From the NCBI GenBank assembly GCA_030435675.1, contig CM059621.1, forward strand, positions 2,232,001 to 2,296,000: a stretch of DNA of 64,000 bases, in the 5' to 3' direction. Positions 1-10,631 of the stretch are shown piece after piece. Under the pieces are notes generated by a model. The model was not told the DNA's origin. It ran no database searches and saw only the letters and a list, made by a program, of their open reading frames with translations. Made by a program: the position numbers and the translations under genes. How positions within the stretch are numbered: position 1 is the first letter of the stretch; the number at the start of each line of letters is the position of its first letter. Source of the stretch: Steinernema hermaphroditum (Eukaryota; Nematoda; Chromadorea; Rhabditida; Steinernematidae).

Positions 1-950
1 CGCATTGTGGAACATATGGTGGCAATATGCGTTGATATATTCGGTCGAAATCGAATAAAAAACAAGGAATGGAAAAAGTGAGGATAGATAAGAGATGGAA
101 CACAACCAACAACAGGCCACTCCAAGTCTGCACGAATCGAACTAAGACTCCATTGGACATATGATTTGTTAGTGGTCGATCGCCGGGACGAGCAGATCGT
201 GCTTAGAAGTGCCCGAGCTCGCGTTCGGATTTTTCGGATTGAGAATCGGATGGGGTCACTAAAAGCGGGTTTCGGGTTGTGATTTTCGGCTTCCGGTCTC
301 CGATATCTTTGATCAGCACGATTCTAGTCTGATTTTTCAACCGCTCTTTGAAAGCACTAGTAGATTGATCTCGGAATATACAATTGGGAAGGAATATCCA
401 AGGAAGCGTAGCTTCGACCAAAAAAGTCACGCCAATGCGAAAATTGCTGATAGACCCTGTAAATCCAAGCCCAATCGACCACGAACAGTTCATATTTGTC
501 GCAATACCGGGGCCCTAGCTTAGATGCATGGTGCCGTTTCTGGCAATTGAGTCTCTGTGCAATTACCTACGCGACCTCCATCCTGTCCACCATTCCTCAT
601 AATAGATTTTTGTTGGGGTACTTCCTTTTAGAGCTTGGGGTACTTCTTTTTAAAGAGAGGTTTCGCTGTTTCAGAGATAACCAAGGTCTGCCTGAAATAT
701 CCTCTCCTCTGACGTATTTGCTATCCTTGAACGGAAAGCAAAGAAGGTATAAAAACAAGTAGAGCACCTGTTTGAACCACAGACCACTAAACAGATTAAA
801 AAACTTTGTATGCAGATGACGCATGCGATTAAGCGACGTCACCTTTAACGCACGGTTTTCATTTCTTCTGGGTATAAAAAATGAAGCGAATGTTCTAAAT
901 ACTAGCGGCTCCCAATACGTTCATTTTTCACGATTTTCACGATTCACGAT
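1..950. other. No gene recognised
   Basis: Short open frames occur on both strands, but none has a signal peptide, a recognisable domain, or splice sites that join it to a neighbour. I see nothing I can support here. Confidence 0.4.
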
Positions 951-954
951 TTTA

Positions 955-1440
955 TTTCGCGAATCAAAGGCATTATGCCTTGCGCGACACCGAAAATAGA
1001 CAAACAGAAGATGTCTGGAAGACGGCTTCATCCCTGGCGCGGCGTAGATGTCGAACAGGTGGTTGGCGGAGAGCTTCATGGGGCTTCTGGGAATCGGAAA
1101 ATCTTCGGATTCAGGAGCGGAACATCGTTTGCGGCACAGCGCACGCTTCTGTGCTCGAATCTGATGGTCCGTGGTCCGGAAGTTGCGTCTTCGATGGTGG
1201 TGGCGTCCTCAGAGCGTCGGCGACCTTCGGGATGACTTCTCACGTGGCCGGATTCTTGACGTCGGACATCTTGTTGTCAGCGGTGGTGGGACTACGGCTT
1301 CCGGGTGTCCAATTCCCTCTGGAAGCCGGAACAGTCACAACTGCCACGGGGTTTGCCATCTGACCGAGCAGATACTCAGAGAGCGACCGGAGGGACCGAC
1401 CGCTCGCCACCGCGACACGAGTGAGAGTCGTTCATTTTTC
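955..1440 (+). repeat. Interspersed repeat R1, copy 1
   Basis: This segment starts near a TTTATTTCG motif followed by an imperfect small hairpin, and ends near GAGAGCGACCGGAGGGACCG. Related copies lie at about 21600-21900, 23540-23900 and 30975-31520. The best-conserved part reads through 'GCGTCGGCGACCTTCGGGATG' type sequence and a 'TCCCTCTGGAA' block. Open frames through it are not conserved as protein between copies, so I treat it as a dispersed repeat rather than a gene. Its class is unknown. Confidence 0.6.
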
Positions 1441-1699
1441 ACATGGGATAAACAAGCATTAAAGTACCTTTTTTGACCGCTTCAAAAAGTGCTCCCACGT
1501 AAAATGACCCAAGTGAGTCAAACGTTATTATATTACGAATTGTGTGCACTAGAGCTCAAATCACAAAGACCATCACGTTTATTGCCGTAGTTGTTTTCAG
1601 ATTTAGCCATTGTTCAGGTAATTAATCAGGGTTCCACCTGCAGTCGCTTTTATTATTAGTTTTCTGAGTTGCGGTTTGTTGTTTTTAAAGAGTTTCGCA

Positions 1700-2731
1700 A
1701 TGACGATTGACAACCTCTTCATCGGTTGTATCTATATCGTTTTAAATGGAGTTGTCCTTCCTTTCTACATTGCACTGACGACAGTTAGTTGAAGTTGATT
1801 AGCTTGAAATACAGTTGCGTTATAGATGTTCGCCATCAGATCCCCCTACCGTAATTCAATGTGCTTTCGCATAATGTTTTGGTTGGGCGTAATGGAGTGC
1901 GTACAGATGGTCGCCGGTATACAAGCCGGCTTCTTGACGCTTGTGGACACGGCAAATCATAACATCTTTGAGCGGGTTTGTTAACGTAGCGACAGATGCT
2001 TTTACGAATTTGCTAAGTTGTTTAAGTATGATCAAGATCAAGCCAGTTCACTCCAATGCGGTCTTGAATTATTCATTTTCTAGATCGGAGGAGCACTCAA
2101 TTGCATGGTACTCTTCGCTCGTCCCTTATTTCTCCTGGTCCTCGCAGTGAACCGCCTTGTAACAATCATCGAGTTCCGCATCCCATTTTCCATTGGGGAC
2201 CGGTTCTTTAAGGTTCGTGTTTGGCCATACGACTGCTAATCAATTTTTATATTTAGGTCCTTCTTATCACTGTTCACATCCTCGCGCTTTGGCACTTTTG
2301 TTATCGCCTCACCGACATCGGGAAAGCGGACTACTCTTTGAAGTATGACCTGTTCCGTCCTCCAAGAGCCATTCCCGGTACACTGAATATGGCTTTTCGG
2401 AATATCTCTGTAGGCATCGATATCGTGGCTGTTATAGCCACTTCCGTCATTGACCTTTGCATCTTCCTTTTCGTCGTAGTGGCGGTAGTAAAGTCTCCTA
2501 TTTCAATACTAAAAATCGGTTTAGAGAAAGGCTGCATCATTGAGGGCAACCGATGTACCGATCCTGTTTCAAGCTGTCCTCACGCTTGGCCACGTCCTAG
2601 TGGTAAAGTGTGGATCTGCCAATATTTATTCCAGCCTTTTAAGTGACCGACTAACAAACATCGCATTTATAATATGGCTGAATATGATAAGCATTAGTAA
2701 CCCAGTTTTCTATCTCCTCTTTGTCAGGTAA
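1700..2731 (+). CDS. Srt-like serpentine chemoreceptor, five-exon model
   Basis: This is a seven-transmembrane receptor of the nematode Srt type, presumably acting in chemosensory neuron membranes. The exon model is 1700-1783, 1826-1975, 2084-2212, 2257-2487 and 2525-2731, all joined in frame, giving about 266 residues. Diagnostic stretches are FRIMFWLGVMECVQM in TM2 and LFLLVLAVNRL in TM3. The C-terminal exon ends in NPVFYLLFVR. The convergent gene at 4968-3825 has matching introns and almost identical exon lengths. The first exon is odd: a 42-nt intron (GTTAGT...TATAG) must be assumed, because the same stretch read as coding contains stops. As a result about 15 residues present in the neighbour are missing here. 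It could therefore be a young pseudogene. The family assignment is from memory of Srt consensus features. Confidence 0.62.
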
Positions 2732-2739
2732 CGATGAAA

Positions 2740-3110
2740 GGTGGGTAGTTCTGAAAATTTGATACAGGAGCATCCGCAACGGATTCGTTGACTTTGTTGG
2801 ACACGCTCGCAAACGACATTTTGGTGTGGGTGTCGTTTGGAGTACAGCTGAAGATCATTCATAAGCGTGTATCTTCTGTCACAATTGTCCTTTGGATGGT
2901 GTGCAGTTTGAGGAGGAATGCCAATAAATGTGAAGATAATTTGAATCGTTCCATACGCTGAAAAGCCCTTGTTTTGAAGAGTGCCCTCGAGGAAGATCAT
3001 TGCTGCTGTTCTTCACTGTGTCGGTGCTGCGCTGGGCTCATTTCGGTCGCCGAACAACGGATAAACGCCGACATGTAATAACAAAAACAGCTCGTTATCT
3101 CTAATGTGGA
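2740..3110. other. Intergenic, nothing recognised
   Basis: This lies between the end of the plus-strand receptor and the TATA box (TATAAAAG near 3115) of the next gene. I see no coding or repeat structure that I can support. Confidence 0.35.
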
Positions 3111-3161
3111 GTTGTATAAAAGCACGGTTCTACATAGAGAAAACAGATATCGTTGGTGAAC

Positions 3162-3440
3162 ATGAACGGCAAGCTCCTCTTCTTCTTCTTCGCTCTCCTT
3201 CTGGTCGCCGTCACCGTAATTCGATCACCTCGAGTGTTATAACCCATCATCGATTTTTAGCTTGGTGCCGAGCCGGCCTCCAAGTCCAACTCCAAGTCAA
3301 ACTCGGCTTCTGACGAAATTGACGCCAACTCTCCTCCGAAGGCGAAACGCGCCGCCGATGAGCAGAACCACTCGCACGAGGGGCACACCCGACATGGACA
3401 CCACCACACTACCGCTGCTCCGGTAGGGCACTCAAGATGA
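3162..3440 (+). CDS. Small secreted peptide precursor, 77 aa (family member 1)
   Basis: The model has two exons, 3162-3215 and 3261-3440, with a 45-nt intron in phase 0, and encodes 77 residues. Exon 1 is a pure signal peptide (MNGKLLFFFFALLLVAVT). Exon 2 starts LGAEPASKSNSKSNS, a Lys-Ser-Asn repeat. It carries KAKRAAD, a possible dibasic processing site, and ends with a His-rich tail (HEGHTRHGHHHTT). A TATAAAAG box lies about 45 bases before the start codon. The gene at 19119-19400 is a clear paralogue with the same length, the same intron position and the same K-S-N block. A broken relic of a third member flanks the transposon at 10.6 and 16.9 kb. Function is unknown; the secretion and processing features suggest a peptide precursor or a structural secreted protein. 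Confidence 0.75.
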
Positions 3441-3824
3441 TTCTCTCTCTACTGTTTGCACTATTCTAGAGCGCTTAAAACGATTCATATCGACATGACA
3501 CATCATTGATATGATTCCCGTTTCAAATAAATGCTTGCAGTTTTATTTCTATATTCTTCTACTCTTGATCTCGGGGCACAAGGGAAGGATACTTTACTGT
3601 TGGCTCAGTTCGCTCTTTGTTCGGGATTTAAACAAACGGAAGAGAGTGTCATCGATGACGACTAATTGTGCTTCTTTCACGCTTAGAATGACCTTTCACC
3701 GATGATGGGCCACACACGGAAACAACAACACATTTCTGTTTCTTGAGTCCGATGAATGAGAAGAGGTCCTGCCGCAGACTTCTAAACGTCAATATGTGCT
3801 AATCACTCTTTAAACTTGACTATA

Positions 3825-4968
3825 TTACCTCACGAAAAGAAGATAGAATAGCGGATTAGAAGTGGACAATACGTTCAGCCACAAAACAAAAACGATGTTC
3901 CAAAATCGATCTTTAAGCACGTCTGCATAGAAGCTACTGGTTCCACACTGTACAAACAGGACGTGCCCTAAAGTGACGAGAGCTTGGAAGACTATCGGAA
4001 GATCGGTTGCCCGCAGTTTTGTTGGCTTGCGCTGAAACACATACAGTCCACATTTGCGCGTAAGTTCCCGTTTTTCGTACTTTTAGTACTATGTAGATGA
4101 AGATGCAGAAGTCAACAACGCAAGAAAGGATGATCGTGGCAAGGCTCAGATTCCTAGCGGTCTGACGGAATAGGATCCCCACGATACCAGGATGAGGCTG
4201 GTGTGGAGTAAATACGGAGAACTCGAGCGAAAAGTCTGCCCGTCCTACATCGGTAAGCCGATATGAAAAGTGCCAGAGGCAGAGGGCGATTGCAGTAGTA
4301 AGAAGGGTCTGAAAACAAAAGCGAGTTAAGCGGGGGGAGGGGGGGTGAGCTTACGATTTGAAAACAAATGACCGTGTATCTAAGGAAGTTGATGGGATTT
4401 AGTAACGAAAAAGAAATACATCTAGTTAGCTTTAAAAGACAGGAGAGGAGAAGCCGTTTTGGTGAAAGTGAATCTCATTTGAAGTAGCTCTAATCTAACC
4501 ACACGAAAACCCTTTACCTTGAATAAACGTTGATTAACGCGGGTCGATATCCTCAAGTCAAGAATCACGGTAAGCCGATTGACAGCTAACACCAATAAAA
4601 ACATAGGTCGCCCAAAGAGACCCACACAGTTGAGCGCACCACTTATCTAAACAAGGCATTTCTCAAGCAATAACGCCACGTCAACAAACCCGTTCGAAAA
4701 AGTCGTGGTTGGCTGTCTGCGCAAGCGTCATGAATCCCGCATGTATCCCTGACAACATTTGAAGACACTCCAAGACGCCAAGACAGAACATTATTCGGAA
4801 GGTTGTTGAAGAATTGTACGGCTTCTTTGAGGCAAACATCTTAAGCCGCACCATTTGTAAATCCGCCGTTATCCGAACACATACCATGAGGAAAGCGACG
4901 TAAAGTGGAAGAATAGTGGTGTTGAGGGTGACATAGGCGACACCAAGACAAGCGTCATCAAGCTTCAT
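3825..4968 (-). CDS. Srt-like serpentine chemoreceptor, four exons
   Basis: This is a seven-transmembrane receptor of the nematode Srt type. Reading 5' to 3' on the minus strand, the exons are 4968-4690, 4646-4518, 4308-4081 and 4031-3825, giving about 280 residues. Exon 1 holds TM1 and TM2 with FRIMFCLGVLECLQM. Exon 2 has the TM3 stretch FLLVLAVNRLTV. Exon 3 has a WHFSYRLTDVG loop and TM5 (VVDFCIFIYIV). Exon 4 holds TM6 and TM7, ending NPLFYLLFVR. The second exon is exactly 43 codons and the last 68 residues in both this gene and its convergent paralogue at 1700-2731, which supports the splice sites. The donor of intron 3 could also lie nine bases upstream. The ligand is unknown. Confidence 0.75.
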
Positions 4969-5780
4969 CGTGTACTGTGTTGTGGTAAAAACGCGGAAAA
5001 TATATTATATCTGGAAATGGAGACCAGGTGCAATTAGGTTCCGCTCTTAGAGTTGGGGCCTAAGGAAGAGAGGTAAACAGGCCGTAAAAAGTATTGCCAA
5101 GAGTATTATAAGTGACCTTGCTTCTGATCTTGTAGACATATAGAGATATAAATATAAATCAGTAGAGATATAAATCAACAAGAGAACAGCGGTTTTCTGC
5201 CTGACTGGAATCACTCATCTATTGCGACCCTGGGAAATAACAAGCATTTGATTGAAAATTACTATTTGAGTGATCAATTGATGTTTGCTGTCATTCATTT
5301 TGCTTTTAAGATTGACTGTTAACGAAAGCAAACAATTATTTGCCAGATAAAGGCAAACACACAAGGTGTCATGTAGGTTAAGTATGTCAGGTGAGTCCTA
5401 TTGAATCCTCAGCAAGGATTTCCAAATGTTTTCCGAAGGTTTTACTTGGGATCAGTGAAGCCGACGCCATCCACGAATCACTTTGAAAACAGATCCGGAA
5501 GAGTTGTGATGAGAGCGCAGACGATCAGAGATAAAGACAAGGCTCCGTGAGCCATATGAAGCGAGCCTACGGTGACTCATAATTCGGGAACGCGCATCAA
5601 GTTCGCGTCACTCTTCACAGGAAACATTGTCATCTATCCAGTAAGCATTTAAAGCCGTCAGCAGCAGTGAATCATACCGCGAAATCCGTTTCTGCTTTGC
5701 CCAGGAGTCGTCCCGTGTCTGATAATCCGCCTAGTGTGCCATAAAGCGACCACATTTTACATATTGCGCTTCTTCTTCCA
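4969..5780. other. Intergenic, nothing recognised
   Basis: This stretch is upstream of both the minus-strand receptor and the plus-strand peptide gene. It has an AT-rich patch around 5100-5170. I found no open frame with protein-like features and no clear repeat. Confidence 0.35.
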
Positions 5781-5785
5781 GTGCA

Positions 5786-6087
5786 ATGTGCTCATCAGTC
5801 GTGCTGATCGTTCTTTCCATTCTATTTACCATGTCCACCGTCGACGGACGCCACAAGGCACGATATCATTTACACCATCCTTTACACCGTTATGAACGTT
5901 AGTGTCTAATGTAGTTCGTTATACAGTTTCATGTTTTAGTCGAACAGCCGCGGCATGATTCTACCACTACCGAATCACCAACAAGAACACCGCTGGCGCG
6001 CAAATTTGACAAGTCAATGTACATAAAAGTCCTTCTTCCAGTTTTAGACACCTCGCCCTGGTGATGTATAAAGAGAAGCATATTTGA
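5786..6087 (+). CDS. Small secreted peptide, three-exon model
   Basis: The start codon follows a TTCTTCTTCCAG acceptor by four bases, which suits spliced-leader trans-splicing. Exon 1 (5786-5897) encodes a signal peptide, MCSSVVLIVLSILFTMSTVDG, followed by a basic, His-rich stretch. Exon 2 (5940-6012) is Thr-rich (DSTTTESPTRTPLARK). Exon 3 starts at 6048 or, six bases earlier and still in frame, at 6042; it ends at 6087. The predicted length is about 75 residues. I do not recognise a family. The short second intron (about 35 nt) and the choice of the last acceptor are the weak points. Confidence 0.5.
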
Positions 6088-6186
6088 TGCCAGCACAATA
6101 AACCCAAGTAATGAATATCATGACAATTGTTTATTCTCATCTACTATAATAAATATTTGCCTTCAATAAATATGTAATTAAATTTG

Positions 6187-6680
6187 TTAGTTATTAGACA
6201 TTGAAGTTTTACACGTGACCTTGTCATCACCATGAATGCAATATCGGCCTGTTGGCGCCTCAAATCCGACGGTCACTTCGAAGGTATCTGTTCCGGCACA
6301 CGTGACGTGAACATTGTAGAGGCCGCTATTTTTGAGAGTGTTCTCCAATGTGATCTTTGATTCGGCGGGGTCCGCTTTAAGAGACTACAAAATCGTATAT
6401 CAGACCATTTTATTTCTTTACAAACCTTTTGAATGAGTTCCCTGAGAATCAGGTCTGGGCACAGTTGGTCCTCATTTTGCTGGATGTCTCGCTTCTTACG
6501 GCCTCCACATCCGCATCCTCCTCCACCTCCTCCACATCCTCCTCCACAACCACCGCCACATCCTCCACCACCTCCACAACCGCAACTTGGAGGCGGCGGA
6601 GCCGGGGCCGGGAAAAAGCAGCTTTCAGCAATGACGACAAGAAGGCAGAGGGCGAAGAAGGTTTGAAGATATCCAGTCAT
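6187..6680 (-). CDS. Ground-like (grl) secreted protein A
   Basis: The exons are 6680-6426 and 6384-6187 with a 41-nt phase-0 intron, giving 150 residues. In order: a signal peptide ending VVIAES, a Pro patch, a Gly/Cys low-complexity block of about 30 residues, a furin-type RKKR site near residues 61-64, then a domain starting CPDLILREL and containing NVHVTCAG and GRYCIHG. This matches the nematode ground-like domain layout, where conserved cysteines pair around a C-terminal YC motif. Such proteins are secreted, and some are expressed in cuticle or glia-associated tissue; the role here is unknown. It is transcribed head-to-head with grl B at 7092. Its promoter, including TATATATAG near 6716, is nearly identical to that of grl E at 17842. 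Confidence 0.82.
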
Positions 6681-7091
6681 CGTGAATGTGCTGATGAATA
6701 GTCCAATAAAGCAAACTATATATACTATTGGCGGACTACAAAGTGTAATAGAGGAGCTGGTCTTCCGATTTCACGCATATTAGCGTCACATTAAGTTTGT
6801 GCCCAGAAAACTCGTTTGTTGTTCTTCGTACGGAAATTGGCAACTGCTTCTAAATGGAGGGACCAATCACCGACATCTTTCGGCTACCGACACTAATTCA
6901 TGCTAACAAAGGATCGCCTCTTGTTACAAGCCGTTCCAAAATCTGACTGAACGGGCACAAAACAAGTTTGCAGCCTTCCCACAAGGGTGCAAAGACGCGT
7001 GTAATCAAATGACCAGCGGAAATTAAGTTCTTTGTTCTTTGAAGTTCTATATATATGTAGCTTAGTTTTTTAGTAACACATCACAGTGAAA
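6681..7091. promoter_or_regulatory. Shared bidirectional promoter of grl A and grl B
   Basis: This 411-bp interval separates two divergent start codons. TATATA-type boxes lie near 6716-6724 (for the minus gene) and 7045-7057 (for the plus gene). Almost the whole interval recurs in inverted orientation at about 17500-17820, between the copies grl F and grl E. Confidence 0.7.
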
Positions 7092-7594
7092 ATGATTGGA
7101 CATCTTCAAACCTTGTTTGCCTTCTGCATTCTTGTCGTCATTGCTGAAAGCTGCTTCTTCCCGGCCCCGGCACCGCCGCCTCCAAGTTGCGGTTGTGGAG
7201 GTGGTGGAGGATGTGGCGGTGGTTGTGGAGGAGGATGTGGAGGAGGTGGAGGAGGATGCGGATGTGGAGGCCGTAAAAAGCGAGACGTCCAGCAAAATGA
7301 GGACCAACGCTGCCCTGACCTGGTTTTCAGGGAACTCATTCAAAAGGTTGCTGACTAAGCCTATAGAATAATTTTCATTTTTTGTCTCTCTAGTCTCTCA
7401 AAGCGGACCCTGCGGAAGCAAAGATCACCTTGGAGAACGCCCTTCAGAATAACGGCCTTCACAATGTTCACGTCACGTGTGCCAGAACAGAGACGTTCGA
7501 AGTAACCGTCGTATTTAAGGCGCCAACAGGCCGATATTGCATTCATGGCGATGAAAAAGTCACGTGTAAGGCCGAAGTACCCACGGATAAGTGA
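7092..7594 (+). CDS. Ground-like (grl) secreted protein B
   Basis: The exons are 7092-7346 and 7394-7594. The first encodes a signal peptide (FAFCILVVIAES), a Gly/Cys block and RKKRD. The second encodes the rest of the ground-like domain, with HNVHVTCARTETFEV and GRYCIHGDEKVTC. I took the ATG at 7092 because it aligns with the start of the paralogues; an in-frame GTG lies just upstream. The intron position is the same in all complete family members (AAG before the intron, TCTCTCAAAG after it). It is divergent to grl A with a shared promoter. The equivalent gene in the duplicated block, grl F, is truncated. Confidence 0.82.
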
Positions 7595-7714
7595 TCTTAA
7601 ACACGATATTTATTTATTTCCACAGCTTCAATAAACAATATCACTTAAGTAATGCATAGTAACGAAACCAAGATTTTTAAACAATAACAATAGCGAAAAG
7701 CTGGGCTCTATTAG

Positions 7715-9018
7715 CGAATAGCGGCCAAAAGTATTTTTGGGCGGCCAAAAGTCGGAATAGCGGCCAAAAGTATTTTTCGACGGCCAAAAGTCGGAATAGC
7801 GGCCAAAAGTATTTTTCGACGGCCAAAAGTCGGAATAGCGGCCAAAACTATTTTTCGACGGCCAAAAGTCGGAATAGCGGCCAAAACTATTTTTCGACGG
7901 CCAAAAGCTTTTTATCAACAAATTTATCACAAACAGAAAAGTAACTGTTCAATAGTCATCCTCTTCGGGTTCTGGTGGGGAAAATGGTGGTTACATAAGC
8001 TAGCTGGCGCTGCCTCTTTGCCATCTTCTGTTCTTTTATGGTTGTTCTTCACGTTCGTACTGATGAACCTGACGAACCATCCAACAAAACGTAAGACTTT
8101 GTCCTTCTACGCAATTAAGTTTTCCTAAGCCTAAGAATCCTAAGCCGAAATCGTCGCCAGCGGCCCCTTACTGGCGACAGTAGACTTAGTGAGACGGTTA
8201 GCGAGACCGGTTTTCTCCTAAGGCTTAGGCCGATATCTTCGACGCAGCTGAACGAAATTCTGGGGGACGAAATCAACCGAAATGTACCAAGGGGACGTGC
8301 GCTTCCGGGATGATCCGCCTTCATAAGGCTAGGGACGCCGTCGATGGATTCCAAGTGGGCTATTGTTGTCTTTGTGTCCAAACATGCTGGAGGCTATTTA
8401 GTGGAGATGCAATGACTGCAACGCTAAGAAGTCCATAAGCCGACAGTCTGTTCGCCGAGGATCTTTTTTCTCGGAGTCCAGACTGGGAGTGGGCGAAATC
8501 CTCAGGATGGCCCACTTCTGGGCCACAAATCCTACCACACGCCTTGAGAATGTTCACAACGAACATGGCTGGGCGATTTCAACAGAAGGGGATAGAAGCC
8601 ACTTGGGGTGCTATAAAATCAGACATGCGTCACCTGCGGGGGACATCTACAGAAAAATTTGCCTCCCACCTCTATGAGCACGCTTTTCGTCGCTATTTTG
8701 AGAGACAGCGAAGATTGTCGAGATGCGGACGATGATGGAATACGAAAACTCATTCAAAACCCTAAATTCTTTCGGTCTTGACGAGAGTGATAGTGATGAC
8801 GACTTACTAGTCCCTGTGCAACGCCCCCAGGATTCTGACGGGGACGAAAATTCTGACGGGGACGACAATCACGAAGTAATTTCGCAAGACGCTCTCCCTT
8901 CAAAAAAAATTGAAAATTGTGATAAAAAACTTTTGGCTTTAAAAATATACTTTTGGCCGCTATTTCGACTTTTGGCCGTCGAAAAATAGTTTTGGCCGCT
9001 ATTCCGACTTTTGGCCGT
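7715..9018. mobile_element. Decayed Merlin-like DNA transposon with minisatellite inverted ends
   Basis: The left arm (7715-7910) is a run of about 40-bp units containing GCGGCCAAAAGTATTTTTCG. The right arm (about 8925-9018) has the same units inverted, and both inner edges reach a TTTTTATCA motif. Between them, 8545-8735 on the plus strand encodes a fragment with GIEATWGAIKSDMRHLRG and a following FASHLYEHAFRR. I match this to the C-terminal part of ISXO2/Merlin-type transposases. No upstream catalytic part or intact frame is visible. I could not find a target duplication, so the edges are approximate. It sits between grl B and grl C. Confidence 0.6.
8545..8735 (+). pseudogene. ISXO2/Merlin-type transposase C-terminal fragment
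   Basis: About 60 residues remain in one frame. The hallmark is an 'IE-x-W-x-x-K' stretch (IEATWGAIK) followed by a basic RHLRGTS and an aromatic HAFRRYF segment, a pattern known from the end of IS1595/Merlin transposases. The N-terminal zinc-ribbon and the first catalytic residues are not found. The fragment is embedded in the minisatellite-ended element. Confidence 0.6.
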
Positions 9019-9090
9019 TTATCTTTTGAACATTTATCGATTCCACAAATCACGTATTGCATGCAATAAATAATTGTTATTTGTTGGTGT

Positions 9091-9563
9091 TCATTTGCCA
9101 CTGGGCATTTCAGCTTTGCAAGTAACCTTGTCATCACCATGAATGCAATATCGGCCTTTTGGCGCCTTGAATCCGACGGTTATTTCGAAGGTCTCTGTTC
9201 CTTCACAAGTGACGTAAACGTTGCGGAGCCCGCTATTTTGAAGAGTGTTTTCAAGAGTGATCCTTGATTCTTTGGGGGTCGCTTTGAGAGACTGTCAGAC
9301 CATTAGTCATTTTAATCGAACTATTTACCAACCTTCTTAATCAGCTCCCTGAGAACTAGGTCAGGGCATAGCTGATCCTCATTCTGTTCGACGCTTCTCT
9401 TCTTGCGGCCTCCACATCCACAGCCGCACGAAGGTGGAGGAGGCGGAGGAGGAGGACAACAGTTGCAACTTGGTGCTGGAGGAGCTGGGGCACGGAAAAA
9501 ACAGCTTTCAGCGAAGGTGACGAGGAACACGAAGGCAAAGAAGGTATGTAGATATCCAGTCAT
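9091..9563 (-). CDS. Ground-like (grl) secreted protein C (polyproline type)
   Basis: The exons are 9563-9333 and 9291-9091, giving 143 residues. The signal peptide ends VTFAES. Instead of the Gly/Cys block of grl A, B and E, this protein has CNCCPPPPPPPPSCGCGCGG before RKKR. The C-terminal domain keeps CPDLVLREL, VYVTCEG and GRYCIHGDDKVTC. It is divergent to grl D, 298 bp away, and the two share the polyproline form, so this pair is its own subfamily. TATATATAG lies near 9597. I chose the ATG at 9563 over an in-frame upstream codon because it aligns with MTGYL in the paralogues. Confidence 0.82.
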
Positions 9564-9860
9564 TTTAGAGGTGAAGGATTCGAAGCAAAACCATGCTATA
9601 TATACCAGCAGCAACGCAGCATTTTGCTATCTGATTTCACGGACATTAGCTTTGTTTGTATTAATTCTGGTAGGAATAATGGTGACACATCATAGTTTTC
9701 ATATGACGCTTCAAAAATCCAGTACCTCGGAACTGGAACAAATTCGGGAGAGGAATCTTAATGGAACGCTCCTATGCGTGTGATTGGATGAATAGCTATT
9801 TGCTTGTAGTCTGCTGATATATAAACAATATGATGTCTTCGAGTAGCCATCACTTCCGAA
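9564..9860. promoter_or_regulatory. Shared bidirectional promoter of grl C and grl D
   Basis: This 297-bp interval lies between divergent start codons. A TATATATAG box sits near 9597-9605 for grl C and a GATATATAAAC box near 9817 for grl D. It is not obviously similar to the grl A/B promoter. Confidence 0.65.
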
Positions 9861-10333
9861 ATGACTGGATATCTGCACACCTTTTTTGCCTTCGTGTTCT
9901 TCATCGCCTTCGCTGAAAGCTGTTTCTTCCCTGCTCCGGCTCCTCCAGCGCCAAGTTGCAACTGTTGTCCTCCTCCTCCGCCTCCTCCACCATCGTGCGG
10001 CTGTGGATGTGGCGGCCGCAAGAAGAGAAGCATCGAACAGAATGAGGATCAGCTGTGCCCTGACCTAGTTCTCAGGGAGCTGATTAAGAAGGTTGGTGAA
10101 TAGTTCGATTAATATGATCACTGGTTTGACAGTCTCTCAAAGCGGACCCCGCAGAATCAAAGATCACTCTGGAAAACACTCTTCAAAATAGCGGATTTCC
10201 CAATGTCAACGTCACTTGTGAAGGAACAGAGACCTTCGGAATAACCGTCGGATTTAAGGCGCCAACAGGCCGATATTGCATTCATGGTGATAACAAGGTC
10301 ACTTGCAAAGCTGAAATGCCCAGTGACAAGTGA
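9861..10333 (+). CDS. Ground-like (grl) secreted protein D (polyproline type)
   Basis: The exons are 9861-10091 and 10133-10333, the same lengths as in grl C, giving 143 residues. Order: signal peptide (FFAFVFFIAFAES), CNCC, eight prolines, SCGCGCGG, RKKR, then the ground-like domain with CPDLVLREL, NVNVTCEG and GRYCIHGDNKVTC. The RKKR site would let a convertase separate the low-complexity N-terminal part from the folded domain. This is inferred from the motif. It forms a head-to-head pair with grl C. Confidence 0.82.
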
Positions 10334-10565
10334 ACACCAACACATAACTATTTATTGTCTGAGGAGATTTTGTCGATTCTTATCATTACATCTTGATAAA
10401 TTTTACACTACAATTTTACACTACGAGCACTACTCACAGTGCACATCTAATTCAACTATGCGAAGCTAGATTAGTTTTTGATAAATGCTGAAAAACACCT
10501 AAAACAAAACTCTGATAAACTGAAAGTCTTTAGCTATGAAGGAAGTGTTATAAAAATCAGCATCA

Positions 10566-10631
10566 CTCGACACGAATGGCAAGCGCTTCCTCGTCTTCGT
10601 GGCTCTCCTCTTGGCCGATCATATGATAATA
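10566..10631 (+). pseudogene. Relic of secreted peptide family, first exon (left of transposon)
   Basis: A GTTATAAAAA box near 10547 precedes sequence that, in one frame, reads KRFLVFVALLLA. This resembles the signal-peptide exon of the genes at 3162 and 19119, although the upstream ATG is out of frame with it. The expected GT donor is missing. The outer transposon inserted immediately downstream. A stretch with PKAKRAKRH just right of the transposon (16950-17060) may be the other half. The match is short, so confidence is limited. Confidence 0.4.

Noticed and set aside
980..1363. 127-codon frame in repeat R1
   Set aside because: The reading frame is not kept in the other R1 copies, so it is not a conserved protein.
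6429..6701. Plus-strand frame rich in Ser/Thr opposite grl A
   Set aside because: It is the antisense of the Gly/Cys minisatellite of grl A. The same shadow appears opposite grl B and grl E.
7628..7930. Frame with SDFWPSKNSFGRY repeats
   Set aside because: It is the translation of the GCGGCCAAAAG minisatellite arm; no promoter or splice context.
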